Shown here one piece after another: positions 33,534 to 42,633 of a DNA stretch of 64,000 bases. The stretch is taken from assembly GCF_000712595.1 (NCBI RefSeq), contig NZ_JOTN01000015.1, forward strand, positions 1 to 64,000, given 5' to 3'. Made by a program: the position numbers and the translations under genes. The notes below the pieces were generated by a model that had not been told where the DNA came from, made no database searches, and was given only the letters and a program-made list of their open reading frames with translations. The first letter of the stretch is position 1, and each line of letters begins with the position of its first letter. The DNA is from Bacillus manliponensis. Lineage in GTDB: Bacteria > Bacillota > Bacilli > Bacillales > Bacillaceae_G.

Positions 33534-34331
33534 TTAATTCATAACTTCAATAATCCACAGTATCCAATGTGCACCTGGAACAAATAATAGTTGTGCTAGT
33601 AACGTCCCAAAGAACCTTGAAATCATAAGCCATCCAAACATTTTTCCCATTGTTTCAGCACCTGTTTCAGATTGCAGGGCACGTTCTGTTAACAAGGCGA
33701 TACGTGGATCCAATAAAACGGTTAGTAAAATGGTCGCAAATCCGTTCACAAGTCCGGAAGCTGTACTCGCATTTGTTGCGTATTCTGGATTTAAGTATGA
33801 AGCATATAGGGCAGATAAAACACCTGCTGTATAAATAGCTGTAGCGAACATGTTGATAAGCATAATACGCTTCGGAATACCGCCGATTCGCATGCGATGA
33901 ATCATTTCAAATTTTGGGAAACGTACATATTTTTGTGTGTATTTTAACTTTTGTACATTCGTTGTGTTCATCATTCGAACAAAAGATCCTTCTGTTTCAA
34001 AGTTTTGAATGACATAGCTAAATAATTTTGTAAGTGTCGGATATAAAAAGATGGCAAGTAATGTACCTACAGAGGCAGCAAATAAAATAAGGCGAATGGT
34101 TCCTTCTACATCAATCGAAGAATCCAGTTTTGCTTTGTCGATAATGCCTCCGAATAAAAACGCTTGTAATAAGTTCGATGTTCTTGAAATGAGTAATACC
34201 ATTCCAACTACTGATATTGCAACAGCAAGCTTTTTTAAACGTACACCTGCAAGGCGAATGCTGTATGAGCTTGTTTCAATCGCATGAATGATAATTGTAA
34301 AAAGAATAATAATAAGTATTTTTGTTGTCAT
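33534..34331 (-). CDS. amj: Lipid II flippase Amj
   Basis: This 265-aa polytopic membrane protein has six to seven helices, opening MTTKILIIILFTIIIHAIETSSYSIR and carrying VGMVLLISRTSNLLQAFLFGG; this is the Amj/YdaH family (formerly DUF2837). In B. subtilis Amj translocates lipid II across the membrane as an alternative to MurJ and is induced by envelope stress. Length is as expected. It lies 36 bp upstream of the APH-like gene and may be the first gene of that minus-strand unit. Confidence 0.88.
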   Translation of the reverse strand: MTTKILIIILFTIIIHAIETSSYSIRLAGVRLKKLAVAISVVGMVLLISRTSNLLQAFLFGGIIDKAKLDSSIDVEGTIRLILFAASVGTLLAIFLYPTLTKLFSYVIQNFETEGSFVRMMNTTNVQKLKYTQKYVRFPKFEMIHRMRIGGIPKRIMLINMFATAIYTAGVLSALYASYLNPEYATNASTASGLVNGFATILLTVLLDPRIALLTERALQSETGAETMGKMFGWLMISRFFGTLLAQLLFVPGAHWILWIIEVMN

Positions 34332-34570
34332 ATTTTGTCACAGCTTTCTTATGTTATAGAATACATCATATAATAAATGGTGTTTTTTGTATATTTTTTG
34401 GTTTTTAAAGGGATTTTTCTCACATGGTAGAATGTTAATAATATGTATAAATATTTTGTTAGAAAGAGAGGGGGATAGAGAAAATCTGATTTCTACATAT
34501 AGAAATTTATCTATCAAAAAATTACGTTCTAAAAAGATTGAAATTTCAGTTATTCGTGGAGGTAAGAGAT

Positions 34571-36010
34571 TTGGAAATCGTTATTATCTTATTAGCACTA
34601 AGTTTACTCATGTTTGTTGCATACAGAGGATTTTCTGTTATTTTATTCGCACCAATTTTTGCACTGTTTGCCGTGTTTTTAACAGAGCCTAGCTTTGTAC
34701 TACCGTTCTTTTCAAATATATTTATGGAGAAGATGGTTGGTTTTATTAAGTTATATTTTCCAGTTTTCTTATTAGGGGCTATTTTTGGGAAGGTAGTAGA
34801 AATGTCAGGAATTGCTGATTCGATTGCGAAAACGATTATTGATTTAGTAGGTGAAAAACGAACGATTTTAGCAATTGTGTTAATGGGTGCAATTTTAACC
34901 TACAGTGGTGTTAGTGTGTATGTTGTTGTATTTGCAATTTACCCGTTTGCTGCGAAGCTATTTTATCAGGCGAATATTCCAAAACGACTTATTCCAGCAG
35001 CAATTGTTCTTGGAGCTGCTACTTTTACAATGGATGCACTTCCTGGATCACCGCAAATTCAAAACGTTATTCCAACGACGTTTTTTAAAACAGATATATA
35101 CGCAGCTCCGATTCTTGGAATTGTAGGGGCAATTTTCGTTTTTGGTTTAGGGATTCTATATTTAGAAAGCCGTCGGCGTAAAGCACAACAAGCCGGTGAA
35201 GGCTATCACGGTTTTCAACAAGGGAACAATGAGATGGCAGCAACAGCAGCAGTTGCAGATGTAGCAGAACGACAAAGATCAACAATTCAAGTGACGAAAT
35301 TACAGCAAGTCATTGCTTTCATCCCACTTGTGTTAGTAGGAGTCATGAACAAATTTTTTACAGTATCCATCCCAAAATGGTATCCGAATGGCTTTGACTT
35401 TTCAAAAATAGGATTAGAACCATTTGGTACGGTTCAGCTATCGTCTGTTGTTGGAATTTGGTCTGTAGAACTTGCACTTATTATTGGGATTTTATCAACG
35501 CTTTTATTATATTGGAAACGTGTTTTAGAAGGAATCCAAGAAGGATTAAACAAAAGTATTGGCGGTGCGTTATTAGCAACAATGAACACAGGTGCTGAAT
35601 TTGGGTTCGGAGGAGTCATTGCAGCATTACCAGGGTTTGTTATTATTCAAGAGGCTATTTCATCAACATTTACAAATCCACTTGTGAACGGAGCAGTTAC
35701 CACAAACTTACTTGCCGGTATTACAGGTTCTGCATCAGGCGGAATGGGAATCGTTTTAAGTGCGATGGGAGACAAGTTTATTTTAGCAGCAGAACAATTT
35801 AATATCCCACTTGAAGTTATGCATCGAATTGTTTCAATGGCCTCAGGTGGAATGGACACGCTCCCACATAACGGTGCAATTATTACAATTTTAACTGTTA
35901 CAGGGTTAACACATAAACAATCGTACGGTGATATATTTGCGATAACAATCTTAAAAACGGTAGCTGTATTTTTAGTAATTGCTTTCTACACGTTAACAGG
36001 GATTTATTAA
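34571..36010 (+). CDS. GntP-family permease, tandem copy 1, TTG start
   Basis: This 479-aa membrane protein has about 12-13 helices. Recognisable features: MFVAYRGFSVILFAP, a conserved PGSPQIQNVIPTTFFKT loop, and the C-terminal GSASGGMGI / ASGGMDTLPHNGA / LTVTGLTHKQSY segment of the GntP (gluconate:H+ symporter) family. Substrate unknown; hydroxyacids are typical. TTG at 34571 has GGAGGT 7 nt before it, and the paralogue starts identically. A hydrophilic cytoplasmic loop (about 210-250) is the region that differs most from copy 2. No terminator separates the two genes. Confidence 0.86.
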   Translation: MEIVIILLALSLLMFVAYRGFSVILFAPIFALFAVFLTEPSFVLPFFSNIFMEKMVGFIKLYFPVFLLGAIFGKVVEMSGIADSIAKTIIDLVGEKRTILAIVLMGAILTYSGVSVYVVVFAIYPFAAKLFYQANIPKRLIPAAIVLGAATFTMDALPGSPQIQNVIPTTFFKTDIYAAPILGIVGAIFVFGLGILYLESRRRKAQQAGEGYHGFQQGNNEMAATAAVADVAERQRSTIQVTKLQQVIAFIPLVLVGVMNKFFTVSIPKWYPNGFDFSKIGLEPFGTVQLSSVVGIWSVELALIIGILSTLLLYWKRVLEGIQEGLNKSIGGALLATMNTGAEFGFGGVIAALPGFVIIQEAISSTFTNPLVNGAVTTNLLAGITGSASGGMGIVLSAMGDKFILAAEQFNIPLEVMHRIVSMASGGMDTLPHNGAIITILTVTGLTHKQSYGDIFAITILKTVAVFLVIAFYTLTGIY

Positions 36011-36078
36011 GAAAGTGCAGAAATAAAAGACTGAAAATTCTTTTAATATTTCCAAGGAAATGAAAAGAGGTGAAGGTA

Positions 36079-37512
36079 TTGGAGTTAGTTATTATTTTGT
36101 TGTCGTTAAGTATGCTTATGTTTGTTGCGTACCGAGGTTTTTCTGTTATTTTATTTGCACCAATTTGTGCGTTATTTGCTGTGTTATTAACGGAACCAAG
36201 TTATGTACTACCATTCTTCTCAAATATATTTATGGAGAAAATGGTTGGCTTTATTAAGTTGTACTTTCCGGTATTTTTACTAGGCGCCATTTTTGGTAAA
36301 GTAGTAGAAATGTCAGGGATTGCAGCGTCTATTGCAAAGACAATCATTCAAGTTGTTGGTGAAAAGCGCTCAATGCTTGCAATTGTATTAATGGGTGCAA
36401 TTTTGACTTATAGCGGAGTGAGTTTGTTTGTTGTTGCATTTGCGGTCTATCCATTTGCAGCAAATTTATTTAGGGAAGCAAACATTCCAAAACGTCTCAT
36501 TCCAGGAACCATTGCGCTTGGAGCAATGACATTTACAATGGATGCGCTTCCAGGATCGCCTCAAATTCAAAACGTTATTCCAACGACATTTTTCAAAACC
36601 GATATATATGCGGCGCCGTTACTTGGTATTGTCGGAGCGGTATTTGTATTTATACTAGGGATGATGTATTTAGAGAGGCGACGTAAACAAGCACTCGCAG
36701 CTGGAGAAGGATACATGGGGTTTAATGATGGAGAAATGGCAGCAACGACTGAAACGGAACAACAAGTACAACCATCTGTTCAGCAACCTGAAATTACACC
36801 ACTCAGGCAAGTACTTGCATTTGTTCCGCTTATATTAGTAGGAGTCATGAACAAATTTTTTACCATAATGATTCCAAAATGGTACCCAAATGGGTTTGAT
36901 TTTGCTTCTATCGGGCTTGATACATTTGGAAAGGTGGAACTCTCTGGTGTATTAGGTGTATGGTCAGTAGAGTTAGCACTTATTATTGGAATTATTACGA
37001 CACTCCTTTTGAATTGGAAACAAGTATCTACAGATTTTCAAACGGGTTTAAATGCAAGTATTGGCGGTGCATTATTAGCTGCGATGAATACAGGTGCAGA
37101 ATACGGATTTGGTGGTGTTATTGCAGCTTTACCAGGATTCGGAGTTATTCGTGATAGCATTTCAACGACATTTACGAATCCGCTCGTAAATGGTGCAGTT
37201 ACGACGAATATACTTGCTGGGATTACAGGCTCTGCATCTGGAGGGATGGGAATTGCATTAAGTGCAATGTCAGATAAATATATTGCTGCAGCAGAACAAT
37301 TTAATATTCCATTTGAAGTCATGCATAGAGTTATTGCAATGGCGTCAGGTGGTATGGATACATTGCCACATAACGGTGCAGTTATTACATTGTTAGCTGT
37401 GACAGGACTAACGCATAAACAGTCGTACCGAGATATTTTTGCGATTACGATTATTAAAACAGTTGCAGTATTTGTTGTAATTGGTGTTTATAGTTTGACA
37501 GGGATTGTATAA
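36079..37512 (+). CDS. GntP-family permease, tandem copy 2, TTG start
   Basis: This 477-aa close paralogue of the preceding gene is almost superimposable except for the central loop (TETEQQVQPSVQQP region) and scattered conservative changes. TTG at 36079 aligns with the start of copy 1 and has AAGAGGTG upstream; a GTG at 36070 overlaps that ribosome site. A 68-bp gap separates the copies. The duplication could give two substrate ranges or a heteromer; neither can be told from sequence. Confidence 0.86.
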   Translation: MELVIILLSLSMLMFVAYRGFSVILFAPICALFAVLLTEPSYVLPFFSNIFMEKMVGFIKLYFPVFLLGAIFGKVVEMSGIAASIAKTIIQVVGEKRSMLAIVLMGAILTYSGVSLFVVAFAVYPFAANLFREANIPKRLIPGTIALGAMTFTMDALPGSPQIQNVIPTTFFKTDIYAAPLLGIVGAVFVFILGMMYLERRRKQALAAGEGYMGFNDGEMAATTETEQQVQPSVQQPEITPLRQVLAFVPLILVGVMNKFFTIMIPKWYPNGFDFASIGLDTFGKVELSGVLGVWSVELALIIGIITTLLLNWKQVSTDFQTGLNASIGGALLAAMNTGAEYGFGGVIAALPGFGVIRDSISTTFTNPLVNGAVTTNILAGITGSASGGMGIALSAMSDKYIAAAEQFNIPFEVMHRVIAMASGGMDTLPHNGAVITLLAVTGLTHKQSYRDIFAITIIKTVAVFVVIGVYSLTGIV

Positions 37513-37546
37513 ATAACAGGGGCGAGTATGCTCCTGTTATTTTGTT
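37512..37546 (+). terminator. Terminator after the tandem permeases
   Basis: AAATAACAGGGGC pairs with GCTCCTGTTATTT around GAGTAT, followed by T residues. Confidence 0.8.
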
Positions 37547-37579
37547 GAGTTTGATGGTGTATTTATGTTGAGATGTACC

Positions 37580-37608
37580 TTGTTCCAAATAAAAACATAT
37601 GCTAAAAT
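37580..37608 (+). promoter_or_regulatory. Sigma-A-type promoter of the ABC-F leader
   Basis: TTGTTC, 17-bp spacer, TAAAAT. The next start codon, that of the 32-aa leader ORF, is 24 bases downstream of the -10 box, giving a short 5' untranslated region. Confidence 0.55.
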
Positions 37609-37631
37609 CCTTTTTAAGGAAGGTGCTGAAA

Positions 37632-37730
37632 ATGTTTTATATTAAATATGTAAAACTTGTTAGAGAACTTTGCTCCGCACAAATGTATACGATGAAGCGT
37701 TGTACGGAGCTTAATCAGGAAGCAAAATAG
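37632..37730 (+). CDS. Candidate 32-aa leader peptide upstream of the ABC-F gene
   Basis: ATG 37632 follows AAGGAAGGTG by 6 nt, an excellent ribosome site, and is correctly placed after a promoter. The peptide is MFYIKYVKLVRELCSAQMYT followed by MKRCTELNQEAK. The second half of the ORF contains a stem (GCTCCG...ACAA / TTGT.CGGAGC, 37672-37710), so ribosome position on the ORF would change RNA folding downstream. This is the arrangement of leader peptides that control inducible ABC-F or Mef resistance genes. The peptide itself matches none I know. Confidence 0.55.
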   Translation: MFYIKYVKLVRELCSAQMYTMKRCTELNQEAK

Positions 37731-37742
37731 ACTGTTTCCTAT

Positions 37743-37820
37743 ATTCATCGGCTGAATAGTCTTTTGAAAAAAGTATAGATTTTCTATGCTTATTTCGTTA
37801 TGACTATTTGCTGATGAATG
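37743..37820 (+). promoter_or_regulatory. Nested hairpin in the ABC-F leader RNA
   Basis: ATTCATCGGCTGAATAGTC (37743-37761) pairs with GACTATTTGCTGATGAAT (37802-37819), enclosing a second stem AAGTATAGA/TCTATGCTT (37771-37791). The structure sits between the leader ORF and the first terminator and is not associated with a T run, so it is a candidate alternative fold. Confidence 0.5.
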
Positions 37821-37831
37821 ATAGATAGATT

Positions 37832-37866
37832 AAGGGCCATAGACAATGCTTTGTCTATGGCCCTTT
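37832..37866 (+). terminator. First terminator-like hairpin in the ABC-F leader
   Basis: AAGGGCCATAGACAA and TTGTCTATGGCCCTT form a perfect 15-bp stem with a 4-nt loop; the following T run is weak (TTTGTGTG), consistent with a conditional site. Confidence 0.75.
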
Positions 37867-37943
37867 GTGTGCGTAGCTATTTCAATGCGTCTTGAAACGA
37901 GTTGGATTAGTATACGTTTGTATCTATATAGGTACAGCACGAT

Positions 37944-37989
37944 AAAGCAGAGGGCTAACGTCAAACATGACGTTACCCTCTGCTTTTTT
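37944..37989 (+). terminator. Second terminator in the ABC-F leader
   Basis: AAGCAGAGGGCTAACGTCA pairs with TGACGTTACCCTCTGC around AACA and is followed by seven T, only about 30 bp before the ABC-F start codon. A strong terminator here means expression of the genes needs read-through. Confidence 0.85.
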
Positions 37990-38016
37990 ATATTTTTTAA
38001 GAAAAGAGGAATGATG

Positions 38017-39555
38017 ATGAGTTTACTTAAAGTTGAAGGTTTATCACATTGTTTTGTAGATAAGAAATTGTATGAGAATGCTTCCTTTCATTTATATAAA
38101 GGCGAGCATATGGGGATTGTTGGTCAAAATGGAGCAGGGAAGAGTACGTTAATGAAAATTTTGATGAGTGAACTAATTCCTGACGCAGGATTTATACAAT
38201 GGCAGTCCCATATTCAAATTGGACATTTAGATCAATATGCAGAAGTAGATGGAAATGAGACGATTTTGGCATACTTGAAAACAGCTTTTAGACATTTGTT
38301 TGAAATTGAAAAAAGAATGAATGAATTATATGAAGAAAGTGCACTTACTGGAAACGAAAAGCAACTACTTCAAGCAGCTAAGTATCAAGAGCAGCTTGAA
38401 GTACATGACTTTTATTCTATTGATAACAAAATTGATAAGGTTGCTTCTGGTTTAGGGATTTGTGCAATTGGAGTTGAGCGCAAGATGCAAGTGCTAAGCG
38501 GAGGACAACGGGCGAAAGTCATTTTGGCAAAATTGTTACTGGAAAAGCCAGATGTTCTATTGTTAGATGAGCCGACAAACTTCCTTGATAAAGAACATGT
38601 TGAATGGCTTGCAAATTATTTAATAGCGTTTGAAGGAGCGTTTATCGTTGTTTCCCATGATTTTAGTTTTTTAGAAAAAATCACAACTTGTATATGTGAT
38701 GTGGAATTCGGAACGATTAAAAAATATTACGGAAAGTATTCAGATTTTGTAAGGCAAAAAGAACATTTACGAAAAGATTATATTCGTCAATATGACGCGC
38801 AGCAAAAGAAAATTGAAAAGACGGAAGCATATATTCGAAGAAATATCGCTGGAGTCAATTCTAAAATTGCACAGGGGCGTAGAAAACAACTGGAAAGAAT
38901 GGAACGAATTGCACCGCCCACATTTACAACTAAACCATCGATTCAGTTTCGAGAGTTACCTTGTCCAGCGCAGAAGGTTCTTACTGTAAATGAACTTGAG
39001 GTTGGTTATCAAGTCCCCCTTTTACCGAAGTTAAACTTCGCAGTTAATGGTGGGGAAAAACTTGTGATCACAGGGTTTAATGGGATCGGTAAATCTACGT
39101 TATTAAAAACGTTAATGGGACATATCCAAAGTATTTCTGGTGATTTCCGTTTTCAAGAGCAAATTAAAATTGGTTACTTCGAGCAAGATTTGAGGTGGGA
39201 AAATGATAGGATGACACCAATTGAGATGATTGCAGAGCAGTTTCCTAATATGAATATGAAAGAAATTCGTCATCAATTGGCGCAGTGCGATGTGAAAGAT
39301 ACGCATGTATCAAGAGAGATTCATACATTAAGTGGTGGTGAACAGTCAAAAGTAAAATTATGTCGTCTATTATTGACTCCATGTAACTTCTTAATATTAG
39401 ACGAACCAACCAATCATTTAGACGCGGAAGCAAAAAAATCTTTGCAAAACGCTTTAATACAGTTTCGAGGAACGCTAGTACTGGTGTCACACGAGGAAAG
39501 CTTTTATAGAGACTGGGCGCATCGTATTTTTAACGTAGATAATGGAGTAATGTAA
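38017..39555 (+). CDS. ABC-F ATPase, YfmM-like, with attenuator-type leader
   Basis: This 512-aa tandem-ABC protein has no membrane segments. NBD1: GQNGAGKST, LSGGQRAKV, LLLDEPTNFLD. NBD2: GFNGIGKST, LSGGEQSKV, LILDEPTNHLD. Between them is a basic linker (about residues 240-300, rich in Lys/Arg/Gln) that would reach toward the peptidyl-transferase centre. Closest by eye to B. subtilis YfmM; resistance ABC-F proteins (Msr, Lsa, Vga, VmlR) have the same architecture. Start chosen at 38017, the last of three consecutive ATGs, because AGAGGA lies 6 nt upstream. A Mef-like MFS gene follows 23 bp later. Ribosome protection against a drug is a reasonable but unproven role. Confidence 0.88.
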   Translation: MSLLKVEGLSHCFVDKKLYENASFHLYKGEHMGIVGQNGAGKSTLMKILMSELIPDAGFIQWQSHIQIGHLDQYAEVDGNETILAYLKTAFRHLFEIEKRMNELYEESALTGNEKQLLQAAKYQEQLEVHDFYSIDNKIDKVASGLGICAIGVERKMQVLSGGQRAKVILAKLLLEKPDVLLLDEPTNFLDKEHVEWLANYLIAFEGAFIVVSHDFSFLEKITTCICDVEFGTIKKYYGKYSDFVRQKEHLRKDYIRQYDAQQKKIEKTEAYIRRNIAGVNSKIAQGRRKQLERMERIAPPTFTTKPSIQFRELPCPAQKVLTVNELEVGYQVPLLPKLNFAVNGGEKLVITGFNGIGKSTLLKTLMGHIQSISGDFRFQEQIKIGYFEQDLRWENDRMTPIEMIAEQFPNMNMKEIRHQLAQCDVKDTHVSREIHTLSGGEQSKVKLCRLLLTPCNFLILDEPTNHLDAEAKKSLQNALIQFRGTLVLVSHEESFYRDWAHRIFNVDNGVM

Positions 39556-39578
39556 ATAGAAAGAGGAGTATAACCACT

Positions 39579-40772
39579 ATGTATGATAACAATTGGAAAA
39601 TGAAAATCATCTTGTTTTTAATGGCACAAACGATCTCATTGTTTGGCTCATCGTTAGTTCAGTACGCGATTATATGGTATATCACGTTAACGACTTCATC
39701 AGGGTTAATGATGACAATCGCAACAGTTTGTGGGTTTCTTCCCCAAATTGCAATTTCTTTATTTGCAGGTGTTTGGATTGATCGTTACGACCGTAAAAAA
39801 ATGATTATATTATCTGATGGAATAATAGCATTAGCAACTTTTGTTTTAGCGATGTTATTTTTCATTGGTTACGAAAATGTTTGGTTATTGTTTATTGTAT
39901 TGTTCATTCGCTCAGCTGGAACGGGAATACAGACACCAGCTGTTCAGGCATTAATACCACAAATTGTTCCGAAAGATAGTTTAATGAAAGTAAATGGAGT
40001 GAACAGTAGTATTACATCTTTCATTATGTTTCTTTCACCAGCAATTAGCGCGGCCATTTTAGCTGTTACTACAATTGAAATGACATTTTTAATTGATGTG
40101 ATTACAGCGACAATCGGCATTAGTCTGATGAGTATCATAAAGGTACAAACTTATATAAATGAAGAAAATAAACATAAATCGAATTTGCAAGGTATAAAAG
40201 AAGGTTTTGTTTATTTAAAAGAAAATCAATTTATTAAAAGATTACTTGTTTTACTCATTATTGTTATGATTTTAATTAGTCCAGCAGCATTTTTAACGCC
40301 GTTACTAGTAACTCGTTCATTTGGTGCTGAAATGTGGAGACTTGCAGCAAGTGAAATGACTTTTAGTGCTGGAGCTGCGCTTGGAGGAGTTCTCATTGCA
40401 GTATGGGGCGGATTTCAAAATCGCATGAAAACAACAGCACTAGCTTGTGCTTTATATGGATTGTTTATGATAGGTTTAGGTATTGCGCCAATATTTTTCG
40501 TTTATTTACTATGTAATTTCTTAATTGGAATTACGATGCCCTGTTTTAACACGCCGATTACAGCGTTATTACAGGAAAAGGTAGAGCCTTCGATGCACGG
40601 TAGAATGTTTAGCCTTGTACACATTGCAAATTCTTGTGCCCTACCATTAGGGATTGCAATATTTGGACCCCTTGCTGATGTTATACAGATAGAAAGTTTA
40701 TTGCTTTTTGCTGGGGTGTTGGTAGTACTTTGTGCGGTTTATACGTTACGCAGTAAGCACTTTCCTGAATAG
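39579..40772 (+). CDS. MFS efflux transporter, Mef-like
   Basis: This 397-aa protein of the major facilitator superfamily has 12 helices and the MFS motif A in the loop 2-3 (GVWIDRYDRKKMI). The opening (MAQTISLFGSSLVQYAIIWYITLTT) and RSAGTGIQTPAVQALIPQIVPKDSL closely follow the Mef(A)-type macrolide exporters. Ribosome site GAGGAG. In streptococci a mef gene is paired with the ABC-F gene msr(D) and both are induced by ribosome-stalling leader translation; the same pairing and a structured leader occur here. Drug specificity is inference. Confidence 0.85.
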   Translation: MYDNNWKMKIILFLMAQTISLFGSSLVQYAIIWYITLTTSSGLMMTIATVCGFLPQIAISLFAGVWIDRYDRKKMIILSDGIIALATFVLAMLFFIGYENVWLLFIVLFIRSAGTGIQTPAVQALIPQIVPKDSLMKVNGVNSSITSFIMFLSPAISAAILAVTTIEMTFLIDVITATIGISLMSIIKVQTYINEENKHKSNLQGIKEGFVYLKENQFIKRLLVLLIIVMILISPAAFLTPLLVTRSFGAEMWRLAASEMTFSAGAALGGVLIAVWGGFQNRMKTTALACALYGLFMIGLGIAPIFFVYLLCNFLIGITMPCFNTPITALLQEKVEPSMHGRMFSLVHIANSCALPLGIAIFGPLADVIQIESLLLFAGVLVVLCAVYTLRSKHFPE

Positions 40773-40784
40773 AATAGTGGGAAT

Positions 40785-40829
40785 TAAAAGGTTTCTGGAA
40801 CATAGATTCATGTTCTAGAAACCTTTTTT
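40785..40829 (+). terminator. Intrinsic terminator after the MFS gene
   Basis: AAAAGGTTTCTGGAACA pairs with TGTTCTAGAAACCTTTT, followed by T residues. Confidence 0.85.
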
Positions 40830-40888
40830 AGAAGGGAATTATATATGGAAAAGGAATAATATAATAGAAAGAAAAAGGAGGACTATCG

Positions 40889-41578
40889 ATGAAAACAATT
40901 GGCCTTATTGGCGGAATGAGCTGGGAGTCATCTACTATGTATTACAAAATGATAAATGAAGAGGTAAAACATAGATTAGGTGGATTACATTCAGCAAAGT
41001 GTATTTTATATAGTGTTGATTTTGCAGAAATTGAACGTTATCAAACAGAAGGAAATTGGAAGCGAGCAGGAGAGGTGTTGGCAGAAGCTGCATATTCTCT
41101 AGAGAAAGCTGGGGCGCATTTCATTGTGATTTGTACAAATACAATGCATAAAGTCATCGATTATATAGAAGAGAAAATTCATATCCCGGTACTTCATATC
41201 GCAGATGCAACAGCAAAGCAAATTCATGAACAGAACATAAAGAAAGTTGCATTATTAGGAACAAAGTATACGATGGAAGAAGACTTTTATATATCGCGTT
41301 TAGAAGAAAGTCGGCTACATGTGATTGTTCCGAATGAAGAGGATCGAGATCTTGTAAATCGAGTGATTTTTGCTGAATTATGTGTCGGTCATATAAATGA
41401 ACAATCGCGAATGGAGTATAAGCGAATTATACAATCGCTTATAGAAGAAGGGGCAGAGGGAGTTATACTAGGGTGTACAGAGATTGGCTTATTAATGAAG
41501 CAAGAGGATGCATCTGTTCCATTATTTGATACGACATATATTCACGCAGTAGAAGCAGTAAATATGTCTTTAAACTAA
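40889..41578 (+). CDS. Aspartate/glutamate racemase family protein
   Basis: This 229-aa cofactor-independent racemase-type enzyme has MKTIGLIGGMSWESS at the N-terminus, the first catalytic cysteine in VICTNTMH (near residue 83) and the second in ILGCTEIGLL (near residue 195). This YgeA/RacX branch racemises various amino acids with broad specificity; the exact one is not evident. The product may be D-amino acids for the wall or signalling. Ribosome site AAAGGAGG. Single gene. Confidence 0.88.
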   Translation: MKTIGLIGGMSWESSTMYYKMINEEVKHRLGGLHSAKCILYSVDFAEIERYQTEGNWKRAGEVLAEAAYSLEKAGAHFIVICTNTMHKVIDYIEEKIHIPVLHIADATAKQIHEQNIKKVALLGTKYTMEEDFYISRLEESRLHVIVPNEEDRDLVNRVIFAELCVGHINEQSRMEYKRIIQSLIEEGAEGVILGCTEIGLLMKQEDASVPLFDTTYIHAVEAVNMSLN

Positions 41579-41701
41579 TTATATATAATTTTATTATGTA
41601 AACAAATATGTTGGTTTTCATAACAAAATAATAAAGTGTTTTTGTAGAAAAATTTCAGAAAAAACTATATAATGTAAGTGTTTACAAAAAGGGGTGAAGA
41701 T

Positions 41702-42169
41702 ATGTTTTCTGTTCAGCCAATTGCTTTTGTACAAAATGAAAGAAAGATAATAGAGGATGATGATTGGGGAGAAGTACGCTCGAATATTGTATTAACAGAT
41801 GCATTCACAGAAGAGAGTATAAAAGGAATTGAAACTTTTTCTCACATTGAAGTCATTTTCTATTTTCATAAAGTAACAGATGAACAAATTCAATATGGTG
41901 CAAGGCACCCTCGTAATAATAAGGCGTATCCGGAAGTTGGTATTTTCGCGCAGCGCGGGAAAAATCGTCCGAATAGATTAGGAAAAACAATTGCTAAAGT
42001 TGTAAAGCGAGAAGGAAAGACGATTATGGTAGAGGGTTTGGATGCGATAGATGGTACACCGATATTGGATGTAAAACCTGTTATGAAAGAGTTTTTACCG
42101 AGAGAAGAGGTCACTCAACCAGACTGGGTAACTGATGTAATGAAAAAATATTGGCAAAGGGGAGAATAA
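41702..42169 (+). CDS. trmO: TrmO-family tRNA methyltransferase
   Basis: This 155-aa protein is of the UPF0066/YaeB type: PIAFVQNERK at the start, FSHIEVIFYFHK, GARHPRNNKAYPEVGIFAQRGKNRPNRLG (the conserved RP-containing core) and LDAIDGTPILDVKP. Known members methylate N6 of threonylcarbamoyladenosine at position 37 of tRNA using SAM. Start ATG 41702 has AAGGGGTGAA upstream; an in-frame upstream start at 41678 does not. The GNAT gene follows after 2 bp. Confidence 0.88.
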   Translation: MFSVQPIAFVQNERKIIEDDDWGEVRSNIVLTDAFTEESIKGIETFSHIEVIFYFHKVTDEQIQYGARHPRNNKAYPEVGIFAQRGKNRPNRLGKTIAKVVKREGKTIMVEGLDAIDGTPILDVKPVMKEFLPREEVTQPDWVTDVMKKYWQRGE

Positions 42170-42171
42170 GT

Positions 42172-42612
42172 GTGAATATACATAAAGCAACAATGGAAGA
42201 TTTAGAGGGGATTGCAACATTATTTAATCATTACCGTATGTTTTATAGACAAGAGTCAAATGTAGAAGGTACAGCAGAATTTTTACGTGAGCGTATAGAG
42301 AAAGGTGAGTCTGTTATTTTTGTTGCATTGCAAGACGGAGAATATGTAGGTTTTACGCAGTTATATCCATCGTTCTCATCGATTTCTATGAAAAGATTGT
42401 GGATTTTAAATGACTTATTTGTGCATGAGAATAGCCGCGGAACAGGCGTTGGTAAGAGTTTACTAGAAGCAGCAAAACAATTTGCATCAAAAAATGGTGC
42501 GAAAGGATTGAAATTACAAACAGAAGTAGATAACATTACTGCGCAGCGCTTATATGCTGAAAATGGGTATATGCGAGATAGTCATTATTACCATTACGAG
42601 TTAACATTGTAA
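42172..42612 (+). CDS. GNAT-family N-acetyltransferase, GTG start
   Basis: This 146-aa acetyltransferase has an acceptor region ATLFNHYRMFYRQ, the beta4 strand LNDLFVHENSRGTGVGKSLLEAA with the acetyl-CoA-binding RGTGVGK pyrophosphate loop, and the C-terminal TAQRLYAENGYMRD motif. Substrate unknown. GTG at 42172 follows GGGGAG; the gene starts 2 bp after the trmO stop, so the two are co-translated. Confidence 0.88.
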   Translation: MNIHKATMEDLEGIATLFNHYRMFYRQESNVEGTAEFLRERIEKGESVIFVALQDGEYVGFTQLYPSFSSISMKRLWILNDLFVHENSRGTGVGKSLLEAAKQFASKNGAKGLKLQTEVDNITAQRLYAENGYMRDSHYYHYELTL

Positions 42613-42633
42613 AGAGGTAAATGGTAGGGAGGA

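Noticed and set aside
37846-38016. N-terminal extension of the ABC-F protein
   Set aside because: The extension would run through the second terminator and has no ribosome site; AGAGGA and three ATGs at 38011-38017 fit the family start.
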